Assembly (NCBI GenBank): GCA_015488685.1
Contig: WFNH01000019.1
Coordinates: forward strand, 1 to 51,720
Length of the DNA stretch: 51,720 nt
DNA from: Marinosulfonomonas sp.
Lineage (GTDB): Bacteria > Pseudomonadota > Alphaproteobacteria > Rhodobacterales > Rhodobacteraceae
Direction: 5' to 3'
In this document: piece after piece, positions 39,905 through 47,842 of the stretch
Layout of the letters: each line of letters begins with the position of its first letter
How positions within the stretch are numbered: position 1 is the stretch's first letter
Position numbers and translations under genes: made by a program
Notes under the pieces: generated by a model
The model's database searches: none
Seen by the model: the letters and a program-made list of their open reading frames with translations, nothing else
What the model was told of the DNA's origin: nothing

Positions 39905-42621
39905 CCGATTTCACCCTGAACGGTAAACCCGTTTCCACCACCCCTGCCACCGGCGAACGCCTGTCCGAAACCCTGCGCGAAAGCCTTGGTGCGCGGGATG
40001 TAAAAATCGGCTGTAACGCGGGTGATTGCGGCGCTTGCACTGTGCTGCTGGACGGCACCCCCGTTTGCGCCTGCCTGACCCCGACCCAACAGGCCGAGGG
40101 GCGGCAGGTGCACACCCTGACCGGCCTGCAAGACGATGAAATCGCCGCCCGCCTGCGCGACAGCTTTCAGGATTTCGGCGCGGCCCAATGCGGCATCTGC
40201 ACCCCCGGCATGATGGTCGCCGCCGTCGCCCTGTTGCGCGAAAACCCCGACCCGACAACGGAACAGGTGCAGGATGCCCTTGGCGGCGTGCTGTGCCGCT
40301 GCACCGGCTATCGCAAGATTATCGAGGCCGTTCTGGCCGTTGCCAACCCTGCCTCCGCGCTGGACGATCCTGTTGGCCACACTGGTGCCGCCATCCGCCG
40401 CCTTGACGGGCAAGCCAAGGTCGAGGGCCGCGAAGCCTTTGGCGATGACATCGCAACAGCCGGCACGCTGGAAATCCTGGTCATCCGCTCGCCCCATGCC
40501 CGCGCTGCATTTGTGCTGGACGATCTGGACGGGTTCATTGCCGCACATGACGGGGTTAAGGCTGTTCTGACCGCCAGCGACATCCCCGGCCAGAATTGCT
40601 TTGGCGTGATCCCCGATTTTGCCGACCAACCCGTGTTCGCCGTGAACGAAACCCGTTTCCGTGGCGAAGCCGTCGCCGCCATCATCGCCACCCCCGATTT
40701 CATCCGCCAATTCGACCCCGCCGATTTTCCGGTGACATGGGAACAACTGATTGATGCCCAAACCATAGATCAGGCGCTGGATGCAACCGCCCCGCAACTG
40801 CACGCGGGTCGCAAGGGCAACATCATGTGCGGCGGTTTCGTGAAATGCGGCGACCCACAGGCCGCGCTGGACAATGCCGACATCACCGTTCAGGCCGATT
40901 TCACCACCAGCTTTGTCGAACACGCCTATATTGAGCCCGAGGCCGGATTTGCGCAGATGGTCGATGGGCGCATCGAAATCCACGCCTGCACCCAAGCGCC
41001 TGTTATGGACCGCGACGCGCTGGAGCTGATCCTTGCAATGGACGCCAGCCAGATCCGCATTGTCCCGACCGGCGTTGGCGGCGGCTTTGGCTCCAAGCTT
41101 GATCTGTCGGTGCAGCCCTATCTGGCACTGGCCACCCTGAAAACCGGCAAGCCTGTGCGCCTGACCTACAGCCGCACGGAATCATTGCAATCCACCACCA
41201 AACGCCACCCCGCGCAGATCAGCTTGCAAATCGGGGCCAAATCGGATGGCACCCTGTCCGGTTTCAATTTCTTCGGCCATTTCAACACCGGCGCCTATGC
41301 CAGTTGGGGACCAACCGTGGCCAACCGCGTACCGGTTCATGCCTCTGGTCCCTACCGCATTACCGACTACCGCGCGGAAACGCAGGCAGTGCACACCCAT
41401 TGCCCGCCATCCGGTGCGTTTCGCGGCTTCGGGGTGCCGCAATCGGCGGTGGCACAGGAAACCTTGTTTGACGAACTGGCGGAAAAGCTGGGCATGGATG
41501 CACTGGAGTTCCGCCTAAAGAACGCGCTGGATAACGGCGTGCCGACCGTCTGCGGACAGGTGTTTGAACAGGGTGTCGGCGTTAAATCCTGCCTTGAGGC
41601 CCTGCGCCCCGCATGGGATTCCGAACGCGCCAAGGCCGCCGCGTTCAACGCCGAAAACGAGATCCTGAAGATGGGGGTCGGGCTTGCCGCGGGCTGGTAT
41701 GGTTGTGGCAATACCTCGCTGCCCAACCCTTCGACCATCAAATCGGGTATCCGCGCGGATGGCACTGTGGTTCTGCATCAAGGCGCGATGGACATCGGCC
41801 AAGGAGCCAACACGGTGATCGCGCAAATCTTTGCCACCGCTTTGGGCGTGCCGGTGCAGCAGATCACCCTGATCGGTGCAGATACGGATGTGACGCCGGA
41901 CGCAGGCAAAACCTCGGCCTCGCGCCAGACCTATGTTTCGGGCAACGCCGCGCGGCTGTCAGGCGAAACCCTGCGCGCCGACATTTTGGCGCAGATCAAC
42001 GCGGGTCATAATGCGCGGCTGGAATTTAGCGACGGGGAAATCACCGTCACCGATGGCGACCAAAGCCACCGGATCGACCTGCGCCAACTGCCTACCGATG
42101 CCGAGGGCTACGCCTTTCGCGCCGAAGAAACCTATGACCCGCCCACCAAACCCCTGGATGAAAACGGCCAAGGCATCCCTTATGCCCAGTTCGGCTATGC
42201 CGCGCATCTAGTGGTGGTGACGGTGGATACCGCGCTGGGGTTGGTCAAAGCGCAGAAATTCGTGGCTGCCCATGACGTGGGCCACGCCATCAACCCGATG
42301 CTGGTCGAAGGGCAGGTGCAGGGCGGCATTGCGCAAGGGCTGGGAATGGCCTTGATGGAAGAATACCTGCCGGGTCGCACCGAAAATCTGCATGATTATC
42401 TGATCCCCACAATGGGCGACATGCCCCCCGTGGAAACCCTGATCATCGAGGCCCCCGATGCCCACGGCCCTTATGGGGCCAAGGGGCTGGGCGAACATGT
42501 GCTGATCCCAACCACCCCCGCCATTCTGAACGCCATCCATAACGCATGTGGTGTGCGCATCCGCCACCTGCCCGCCACACCGGCGCGGGTGCGCGCAGCC
42601 ATTCTGGAGGCCCGCAAATGA
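39901..42621 (+). CDS. Molybdenum hydroxylase, fused [2Fe-2S] and molybdopterin subunits
   Basis: A 906-residue protein that joins two normally separate subunits. Residues 1-150 hold two [2Fe-2S] sites: C38, C43, C46, C58 and C97, C100, C132, C134. Residues about 160-906 are the molybdopterin-binding part with GVGGGFGSKLD, SGAFRGFGVPQ, QGAMDIGQGANTV and the catalytic Glu region GAKGLGEHV. Such enzymes hydroxylate N-heterocycles or aldehydes with water as oxygen source. With a reductase and an enamidase nearby, nicotinate or a related pyridine or pyrimidine ring is a likely substrate. It overlaps the next gene by ATGA. Confidence 0.94.
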   Translation: MTDFTLNGKPVSTTPATGERLSETLRESLGARDVKIGCNAGDCGACTVLLDGTPVCACLTPTQQAEGRQVHTLTGLQDDEIAARLRDSFQDFGAAQCGICTPGMMVAAVALLRENPDPTTEQVQDALGGVLCRCTGYRKIIEAVLAVANPASALDDPVGHTGAAIRRLDGQAKVEGREAFGDDIATAGTLEILVIRSPHARAAFVLDDLDGFIAAHDGVKAVLTASDIPGQNCFGVIPDFADQPVFAVNETRFRGEAVAAIIATPDFIRQFDPADFPVTWEQLIDAQTIDQALDATAPQLHAGRKGNIMCGGFVKCGDPQAALDNADITVQADFTTSFVEHAYIEPEAGFAQMVDGRIEIHACTQAPVMDRDALELILAMDASQIRIVPTGVGGGFGSKLDLSVQPYLALATLKTGKPVRLTYSRTESLQSTTKRHPAQISLQIGAKSDGTLSGFNFFGHFNTGAYASWGPTVANRVPVHASGPYRITDYRAETQAVHTHCPPSGAFRGFGVPQSAVAQETLFDELAEKLGMDALEFRLKNALDNGVPTVCGQVFEQGVGVKSCLEALRPAWDSERAKAAAFNAENEILKMGVGLAAGWYGCGNTSLPNPSTIKSGIRADGTVVLHQGAMDIGQGANTVIAQIFATALGVPVQQITLIGADTDVTPDAGKTSASRQTYVSGNAARLSGETLRADILAQINAGHNARLEFSDGEITVTDGDQSHRIDLRQLPTDAEGYAFRAEETYDPPTKPLDENGQGIPYAQFGYAAHLVVVTVDTALGLVKAQKFVAAHDVGHAINPMLVEGQVQGGIAQGLGMALMEEYLPGRTENLHDYLIPTMGDMPPVETLIIEAPDAHGPYGAKGLGEHVLIPTTPAILNAIHNACGVRIRHLPATPARVRAAILEARK

Positions 42622-44084
42622 CCGGCAAGCCGGAAAAAATCCGCTGCGATGCCTGCCCCGTGATGTGCTATATCGCGGACGGCAAAATCGGCGCCTGTGA
42701 CCGTTACGCCAACCACGGCGGCGATCTGGTGCGGCTGGATCCATTGACGGTGCTGGAAACCAGTCACGACAAACTGGTGCCGTTTATGAAGGATACTGGC
42801 GGGTCGGATTGGGACGGCGACCTGTTGCAATCGGAAAAATCGTTCGTAACAGCCGTGGGTGCAGGCACCACCTACCCCGATTACAAACCCGCCCCTTTTA
42901 TCGTTTCGCAGGATGTCGAGGGCGTGGATATGGTCACCGTGGTGACCGAAGGCATCTTCTCCTATTGCGGCGTGAAGGTGAAAATCGACACCGACCGCCA
43001 TATCGGCCACGAGCGCGAAGTGGTCTGTGTGGACGGCGAGGCCATCGGGCATGTGATGACGTCCGAGTATGGCTCGAAAATGCTGTCGCTGGGCGGGGTC
43101 GATCACTTGACGGGCGGCAGCAAAAAGGAGGGGCGCGTGACCTGTGACGCCCTGCTGCGCCTGTGCAATCGCGAGCCGGTGGAAATGCAGATTGGCGACA
43201 TTTCCCTTGTGGTGCAGGCAGGCCAGCCGCCGGTGATCAATGGCGCGCCGGAAAAACTGATGCGGGTTGGCTGTGGGTCAGCCACCATCGGAATGTTTGC
43301 CAAACAATGGGTCGATCATGTGGACGAAGTGGTGGTGGTCGATGACCATATCACCGGCGTTTTGTCGGAACATCAGGCTGGCAAGCTGCTGGATGTGCCA
43401 CCAACGGGAATCAAGATACTGGGGCGGCGTTCGACCCCGGGGCGCTATTTTCGAGTGGCGGAGCCGGGCACCGGTTGGGGTGGCACCGATATTGACGACC
43501 CGCTGACCATCCTTGGCCCGTTCAATGCGAAAATCGCGTGGCAAGGATTGCGCCTGTTGATGGTCTCGACCACCGGCGAACAATACGCCTATTTCGTGCT
43601 GGATGCCGATTTGAAACCGCAACCCGCCGAAATTCCGCCCGCGTTGAAACTGTCGGCGGAACGGATCGCGGAAAACTGTGAACCCTCGTTATGTTCGGTG
43701 TTGTTCATGGCGGGCGCTGGTGGCTCCTTGCGGGCCGGCGTCACCGAAAACCCCGTGCGGCTGACCAAATCGGTAAAGGATTCGCTGACCTATGTGTCCT
43801 GCGGCGGGGCCGAGGCCTATATCTGGCCGGGCGGCGGCATCACTGTGATGGTGGATGTGATGGAGATGCCGACGGGGTCTTTCGGCTATGTCCCTACACC
43901 AGCTTTGGTCGCGCCGATCGAATTCACCCTGCGCAAATCCGATTACGCAGCCCTTGGCGGCCATATGGAAGAAATCCGCAACACCGCAGATGTGCTGCAC
44001 GCCGACAACCGCACCCTTAGCCACAACCAAAGCCAACCGCATCCACATGACCACCGGCATTACCGCTGGAAGGACAGGACATGA
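42618..44084 (+). CDS. 6-hydroxynicotinate-reductase-like Fe-S protein
   Basis: A 488-residue protein. The N-terminal motif CDACPVMC with a fourth Cys at 27 (C10, C13, C17, C27) suggests a [4Fe-4S] cluster. The rest (VVTEGIFSYCGVKVKIDTDRHIG, TSEYGSKMLSLGGVDHLTGG, VGCGSATIGMF, YIWPGGGITVMVDV) matches what I know of Eubacterium barkeri 6-hydroxynicotinate reductase and its homologs. That enzyme reduces 6-hydroxynicotinate to 1,4,5,6-tetrahydro-6-oxonicotinate. Its sits directly after the hydroxylase and is coupled to it (ATGA) and to the UPF0280 gene. The tail is His-rich (HPHDHRHYRW). Substrate assignment is by context. Confidence 0.8.
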   Translation: MTGKPEKIRCDACPVMCYIADGKIGACDRYANHGGDLVRLDPLTVLETSHDKLVPFMKDTGGSDWDGDLLQSEKSFVTAVGAGTTYPDYKPAPFIVSQDVEGVDMVTVVTEGIFSYCGVKVKIDTDRHIGHEREVVCVDGEAIGHVMTSEYGSKMLSLGGVDHLTGGSKKEGRVTCDALLRLCNREPVEMQIGDISLVVQAGQPPVINGAPEKLMRVGCGSATIGMFAKQWVDHVDEVVVVDDHITGVLSEHQAGKLLDVPPTGIKILGRRSTPGRYFRVAEPGTGWGGTDIDDPLTILGPFNAKIAWQGLRLLMVSTTGEQYAYFVLDADLKPQPAEIPPALKLSAERIAENCEPSLCSVLFMAGAGGSLRAGVTENPVRLTKSVKDSLTYVSCGGAEAYIWPGGGITVMVDVMEMPTGSFGYVPTPALVAPIEFTLRKSDYAALGGHMEEIRNTADVLHADNRTLSHNQSQPHPHDHRHYRWKDRT

Positions 44085-44935
44085 CGGGGGTGCAGGCCAC
44101 AATGCTATCCGGCAACCGGCTGCATTTGCAGCATGGGCCGATTGATCTGGTGATCGGGGTGGATGGCAACCGCGCGCTTGCCTTTGATGCCGCACGCAGC
44201 CGTTTTGACACGATTTTGGCCGAGTTAGTGACTGGTTTGGAAGCCCTGCGCCAACCATTAGACCCCGACTCACCCACCCCCGCTGGCACTGTTGCCAACC
44301 GAATGCACACTGCTGCCCTGCCGTTTTGCAATACCTTCCTGACCCGCATGGCTGCCGTTGCCGGTGCCGTGGCAGACGAAGTATTGCAGGCCATGACCAA
44401 CGCCACCCCCCTGCGCCGCGCCTATGTGAACAACGGCGGCGATATTGCCCTGCATCTGACCAAGGGCGAGAGGTTTACGATGGCAATGGCGGGGCTGGAT
44501 GGTGGTAATCTGGGGCGGATCAAAATCGGCCACGATGATGGAATCGGAGGCATCGCCACCAGTGGCCAGGGCGGGCGTAGCCTGTCGTTTGGAATTGCTG
44601 AATCAGTCTCTATTCTTGCCAAAAATGCCGCTACAGCCGATGTGGCCGCCACGCTGGTTGCCAATGCAGTAGACCTGCCGAACCACCCTGCCATCCATCG
44701 TGCCCCTGCCCATGATCTGCGTGACGATACCGATCTGGGTGGCCGTCTGGTTGTCACCCGCTGTGATCCGTTAAGCGCAACCGACATAAAAACCGCGCTG
44801 AACAACGGCACCCGCAATGCCCGCACCATGTTGACCAGCCAGAAAATCCATGCTGCCGCCCTGTTCCTTCAGGGCCAAAACCGCACCCTTGGATCCCAAT
44901 TCACACCCCAACACAGGACCATTGCCCATGCCTGA
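44081..44935 (+). CDS. UPF0280 family protein (ApbE-like fold)
   Basis: A 284-residue soluble protein. AALPFCNTFLTRMAAVAGAVAD, YVNNGGDIALHL, GIATSGQGGRSLSFGIAESV and the DTDLGGRLVVTRCDPL region are UPF0280 marks. The family is related in fold to ApbE flavin transferases. The NNGGDIA and SFGIAES motifs parallel ApbE NxGGD and metal-site regions, so a flavin-maturation role for the neighbouring reductase is a fair guess. It overlaps both neighbours (4 and 8 bases). Confidence 0.88.
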   Translation: MTGVQATMLSGNRLHLQHGPIDLVIGVDGNRALAFDAARSRFDTILAELVTGLEALRQPLDPDSPTPAGTVANRMHTAALPFCNTFLTRMAAVAGAVADEVLQAMTNATPLRRAYVNNGGDIALHLTKGERFTMAMAGLDGGNLGRIKIGHDDGIGGIATSGQGGRSLSFGIAESVSILAKNAATADVAATLVANAVDLPNHPAIHRAPAHDLRDDTDLGGRLVVTRCDPLSATDIKTALNNGTRNARTMLTSQKIHAAALFLQGQNRTLGSQFTPQHRTIAHA

Positions 44936-45509
44936 CGTTATCCTGCGAAAAACCGTTTCCGTCGTCGAGGAAATCTATCACGAAGGCGGACCAGTTGCCG
45001 AAACCCCGCATAGGCGCGGCGCGGTTCTGGCGATCATCCGCAACCCGTTTGCGCACCGGTACGAGCCGGACATTCAGGGCTTTATCGACGATCTGCGCCC
45101 GCTGGGCCTGCAAATGGCGCAAAAGCTGGTGGACCTGCTGGGCGGGCCGGACAAGATCGAAGGCTACGGCAAAGGTGCGCTGATTGGCGAAGGTGGCGAA
45201 CTGGAACACGGGGCGCTGTGGCACGCGCCCGGCGGCTATGCGATGCGCGAATTGCTGCCGGTTTGTAATGCCATTGTGCCGTCGACCAAAAAGGTGGGCG
45301 GTGTCGGCGCGCGGCTGGATGTGCCGATCACCCATATCAACGCCGCCTATGTGCGCAGCCATTTCGATTCGATGGAGGTCGGCTGTAACGATGCACCCCG
45401 CGCCAACGAAATGGCACTGGCGCTGGTGATGACAACAGGGCCGCGAATCCATTCCCGTTCCGGCGGGCTGGAAGCAGCGGACATTATTGGAAAGGATGGT
45501 TTAAGATGA
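44928..45509 (+). CDS. DUF1185 (amino acid synthesis family) protein, copy 1
   Basis: A 193-residue protein of the AA_synth/DUF1185 family: VLRKTVSVVEEIYHEGG-type start (actual VILRKTVSVVEEIYHEGG), GEGGELEHGALWHAPGGYAMRELL, VPITHINAAYVRSHFDSMEVGCNDAPRANE cut here into AAYVRSHFDSMEV and NDAPRANE, and GGLEAADIIGKDGLR at the end. Function is not established. The family usually occurs in tandem and next to such hydroxylase/reductase clusters. The start ATG 44928 overlaps UPF0280 by 8 bases; copy 2 follows by ATGA. Confidence 0.9.
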   Translation: MPDVILRKTVSVVEEIYHEGGPVAETPHRRGAVLAIIRNPFAHRYEPDIQGFIDDLRPLGLQMAQKLVDLLGGPDKIEGYGKGALIGEGGELEHGALWHAPGGYAMRELLPVCNAIVPSTKKVGGVGARLDVPITHINAAYVRSHFDSMEVGCNDAPRANEMALALVMTTGPRIHSRSGGLEAADIIGKDGLR

Positions 45510-46090
45510 GTGCAAAGATACGCAAAATCGCCGTGTTTATCGAGGAAACCCACCGCGAGATGGAGCGCGAAATCATGCCCCCCACCCGCAAGGCGGTGGC
45601 CGTGGCGGTGATCGAAAACCCCTTGGCCGGCAAATATCACGAAGACCTGACCCCGCTGATGGACATCGGCGCAGAGCTGGGCGAATTGCTGGGCAACCGT
45701 TGTGTTCAGGCGTTGGGGATCAAGCCCGAGCAGGCCGAAAGCTATGGCAAATCCGCGATGGTGGGCGAGGCGGGCGAATTGGAACATGCCGCCGCGATCC
45801 TGCATCCGAAACTGGGCGCACCCTTGCGCAAAGCGGTGGAAAAAGGGGCCGCACTGGTGGCGTCATCCAAGAAAATGGGTAGCCCCGGTCAGGTGCTGGA
45901 CGTGCCGCTGGGCCACAAGGACGCTGCCTATGTCCGCAGCCATTTTGACGGTATCGAGGTGCGCCTGAACGATGCCCCGCGCGCGCGTGAAATCATGGTC
46001 GCTGTAGCGGTGACTGATAGTGGTAGACCCCTACCGCGTGTGGGCGGGTTGGAAGCCAAGGATGCGATTGGCCAAGACGGTCTGAAGTAG
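45506..46090 (+). CDS. DUF1185 (amino acid synthesis family) protein, copy 2
   Basis: A 194-residue paralog of the preceding protein. Shared positions include VGEAGELEHAAAILHPKLG, DAAYVRSHFDGIEV, NDAPRARE and the C-terminal GGLEAKDAIGQDGLK. The two are clearly diverged, so they probably form a heteromeric complex rather than being redundant copies. It is the last gene of the rightward catabolic operon, 75 bp before the MarR gene. Confidence 0.9.
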   Translation: MSAKIRKIAVFIEETHREMEREIMPPTRKAVAVAVIENPLAGKYHEDLTPLMDIGAELGELLGNRCVQALGIKPEQAESYGKSAMVGEAGELEHAAAILHPKLGAPLRKAVEKGAALVASSKKMGSPGQVLDVPLGHKDAAYVRSHFDGIEVRLNDAPRAREIMVAVAVTDSGRPLPRVGGLEAKDAIGQDGLK

Positions 46091-46165
46091 CCGGATTCGC
46101 CTGTCATTGTGATGCTGTGCAAAACCCTTTATTGTTGGTGTTGCATTGATTAAAGCGAGCGCATT

Positions 46166-46600
46166 ATGGCAGACGAAACAGAAAATCTGGACGAATACAG
46201 GCTGGATGATCAGGCCGGTTACATCATGCGTTTGGCCAGCCAGCGCCACGCAGGGATATTCCAGTCGCTGGCACCCACAGGTCTGACCCCGACCCAGTTT
46301 TCCACCCTGATGCGCCTGCACGAGCAGGGGGAGTGTTCGCAAAACCGTCTTGGGCGACTGGCGTCAATGGATGTGGCAACGATCAAGGGCGTGGTGGACC
46401 GGCTGCTTCGCAAAGGATTGGTCGCTTCCAAACCCGATCCGAACGACAAACGCCGCATGTTGATTTCCCTGTCGGAAAAGGGCGCGGCACTGATCCCGTC
46501 GCTACATGAAACAGGTCATGAAATTACCGCAGAAACGCTGAAACCCCTGAGCAGTTCGGAACAGCGCACCCTGTTGAAATTACTAAGAAAACTAACCTAG
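46166..46600 (+). CDS. MarR-family transcriptional regulator
   Basis: A 144-residue winged-helix regulator. GLTPTQFSTLMRLHEQGECSQ precedes the recognition helix region LGRLASMDVATIKGVVDRLLRKGLV, and the wing is PDPNDKRRMLISLSEKG. It very likely responds to the substrate of the neighbouring hydroxylase/enamidase genes. It ends convergently with the enamidase gene; the two stops share the palindromic CTAG at 46597-46600. Confidence 0.95.
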   Translation: MADETENLDEYRLDDQAGYIMRLASQRHAGIFQSLAPTGLTPTQFSTLMRLHEQGECSQNRLGRLASMDVATIKGVVDRLLRKGLVASKPDPNDKRRMLISLSEKGAALIPSLHETGHEITAETLKPLSSSEQRTLLKLLRKLT

Positions 46601-47763
46601 AGGACAACCTCTGGAAACCGTGTGGCCGGTGGTGTGTTGCGGCTGCGCTGGCTGGTGACAACCCCGTCAATGATGGTCATGCCGATGCCCGGCAGGTTGC
46701 CCAGTTCCACCGATTCCAGAATGTTTTTTCCCGGTGCATGTTGTGCCTGATCCATCAGCACGAAATCGGCGGCATAGCCAACCTCGATCAGCCCCGTATC
46801 CAGTTCCCGCTGTCGCGCTGTATTGCCGTTAGCAAAACAGAATGCGATCTCGGCAGGCAGGTCACCAAGGCTGGACAGCATCGCCACCATGCGTAAAATC
46901 CCCAGTGGCTGCACCCCTGATCCGGCGGGGCCGTCGGTGCCCAAAATGATCCGGTCCATCTGTTTCAATTCCCGCGCTGTGTTCAGGGTCAACATAGCAG
47001 CGCGCTGGTTTCCGTTATGAACGATTTCCAGCCCGGCCTTACAACTTTCGCAAAGGCATGTGATCTGATCATCCGGCAGGGCGGAATGGCCGCCGTTAAT
47101 ATGGCCAATCACATCGGTGCCGGTTTCCAACACCATATCGGCGTCAATCAGTCCTGATCCGGGCACCGAAGGGCCGCCCGTGTGGATCGTGCTTTGGATG
47201 CCGTATTTACGCGCCCAGTCAACCATCTGGCGGGCAGTTTTGCCGTCTTTGACGGTGCCAAGGCCCACTTCGCCCAGCAGTTTGACACCTGCATCGGCCA
47301 GATCCTTGAAATCAGCCTCGACCATGCCTTCCTCAAGAATCGGCGCGCCTGCCAGAACCTTCATCCCCGAGGGGCGGAAGTTTTCGTACCAGCGTTGCGA
47401 GGCAATCGCCAAAGCCTTTAGCCCCACCACATCCTTGGGGCGTCCGGGCAGATGCACTTCGCCCGCCGAAATCATCGTAGTCACGCCGCCGTGCAGGGTG
47501 CTGTCGATCCAGTTGATCTGTTGCTGACGCGGCGTGTAATCACCAATCACGGGGTGCACATGGCTGTCGATCAGACCGGGGGCCAACGTCACCCCGTGGG
47601 CGTTGATCACCGAGGTCGCGCCTTCGCCATCCATGTCTTTTTCGTATCCAATGGCGCTGATTTTTCCGTCAACGGCAATCAGGCAATCCGCTTCCAGAAT
47701 GGGCGCTTCCATCTTGCCGGACAAAAGCAGCCCGATATTCCGAATGACAAGTTTCTGAGACAT
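46597..47763 (-). CDS. Enamidase-like amidohydrolase
   Basis: A 388-residue metal-dependent amidohydrolase. The metal-ligand motif is DSHVHPVIGDY near residue 65, HGGVTTMISAG and HLPGRPKDVVGLKALAI follow, and later sites are IHTGGPSVPGS, HINGGHSALPDD and GTDGPAGSGVQPLGILR. It ends with SRNTPPATR. These features closely match what I know of E. barkeri enamidase, which opens 1,4,5,6-tetrahydro-6-oxonicotinate to 2-formylglutarate and ammonia. GGGGAG lies 7 bases before the ATG. A palindromic operator stands 22 bases upstream. Confidence 0.88.
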   Translation of the reverse strand: MSQKLVIRNIGLLLSGKMEAPILEADCLIAVDGKISAIGYEKDMDGEGATSVINAHGVTLAPGLIDSHVHPVIGDYTPRQQQINWIDSTLHGGVTTMISAGEVHLPGRPKDVVGLKALAIASQRWYENFRPSGMKVLAGAPILEEGMVEADFKDLADAGVKLLGEVGLGTVKDGKTARQMVDWARKYGIQSTIHTGGPSVPGSGLIDADMVLETGTDVIGHINGGHSALPDDQITCLCESCKAGLEIVHNGNQRAAMLTLNTARELKQMDRIILGTDGPAGSGVQPLGILRMVAMLSSLGDLPAEIAFCFANGNTARQRELDTGLIEVGYAADFVLMDQAQHAPGKNILESVELGNLPGIGMTIIDGVVTSQRSRNTPPATRFPEVVL

Positions 47764-47784
47764 TGCATCGCTCCCCGTTGTTTT

Positions 47785-47800
47785 CGTTAGTATACGAACG
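47785..47800. promoter_or_regulatory. Palindromic operator upstream of the enamidase gene
   Basis: CGTTAGTATACGAACG: arms CGTT/AACG around a perfect GTATAC core, with two non-pairing positions. The size and AT-rich centre suit a MarR-type dimer, and the MarR gene is convergent with the enamidase gene. Confidence 0.6.
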
Positions 47801-47842
47801 GGAAAAACAATGCGTCAAGCGCTGGGTTGTCAGGCAGGTTTG

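Noticed and set aside
39688-40995. Long antisense frame (435 codons) over the hydroxylase genes
   Set aside because: Typical shadow of GC-rich coding sequence; the plus-strand genes have complete cofactor motifs.
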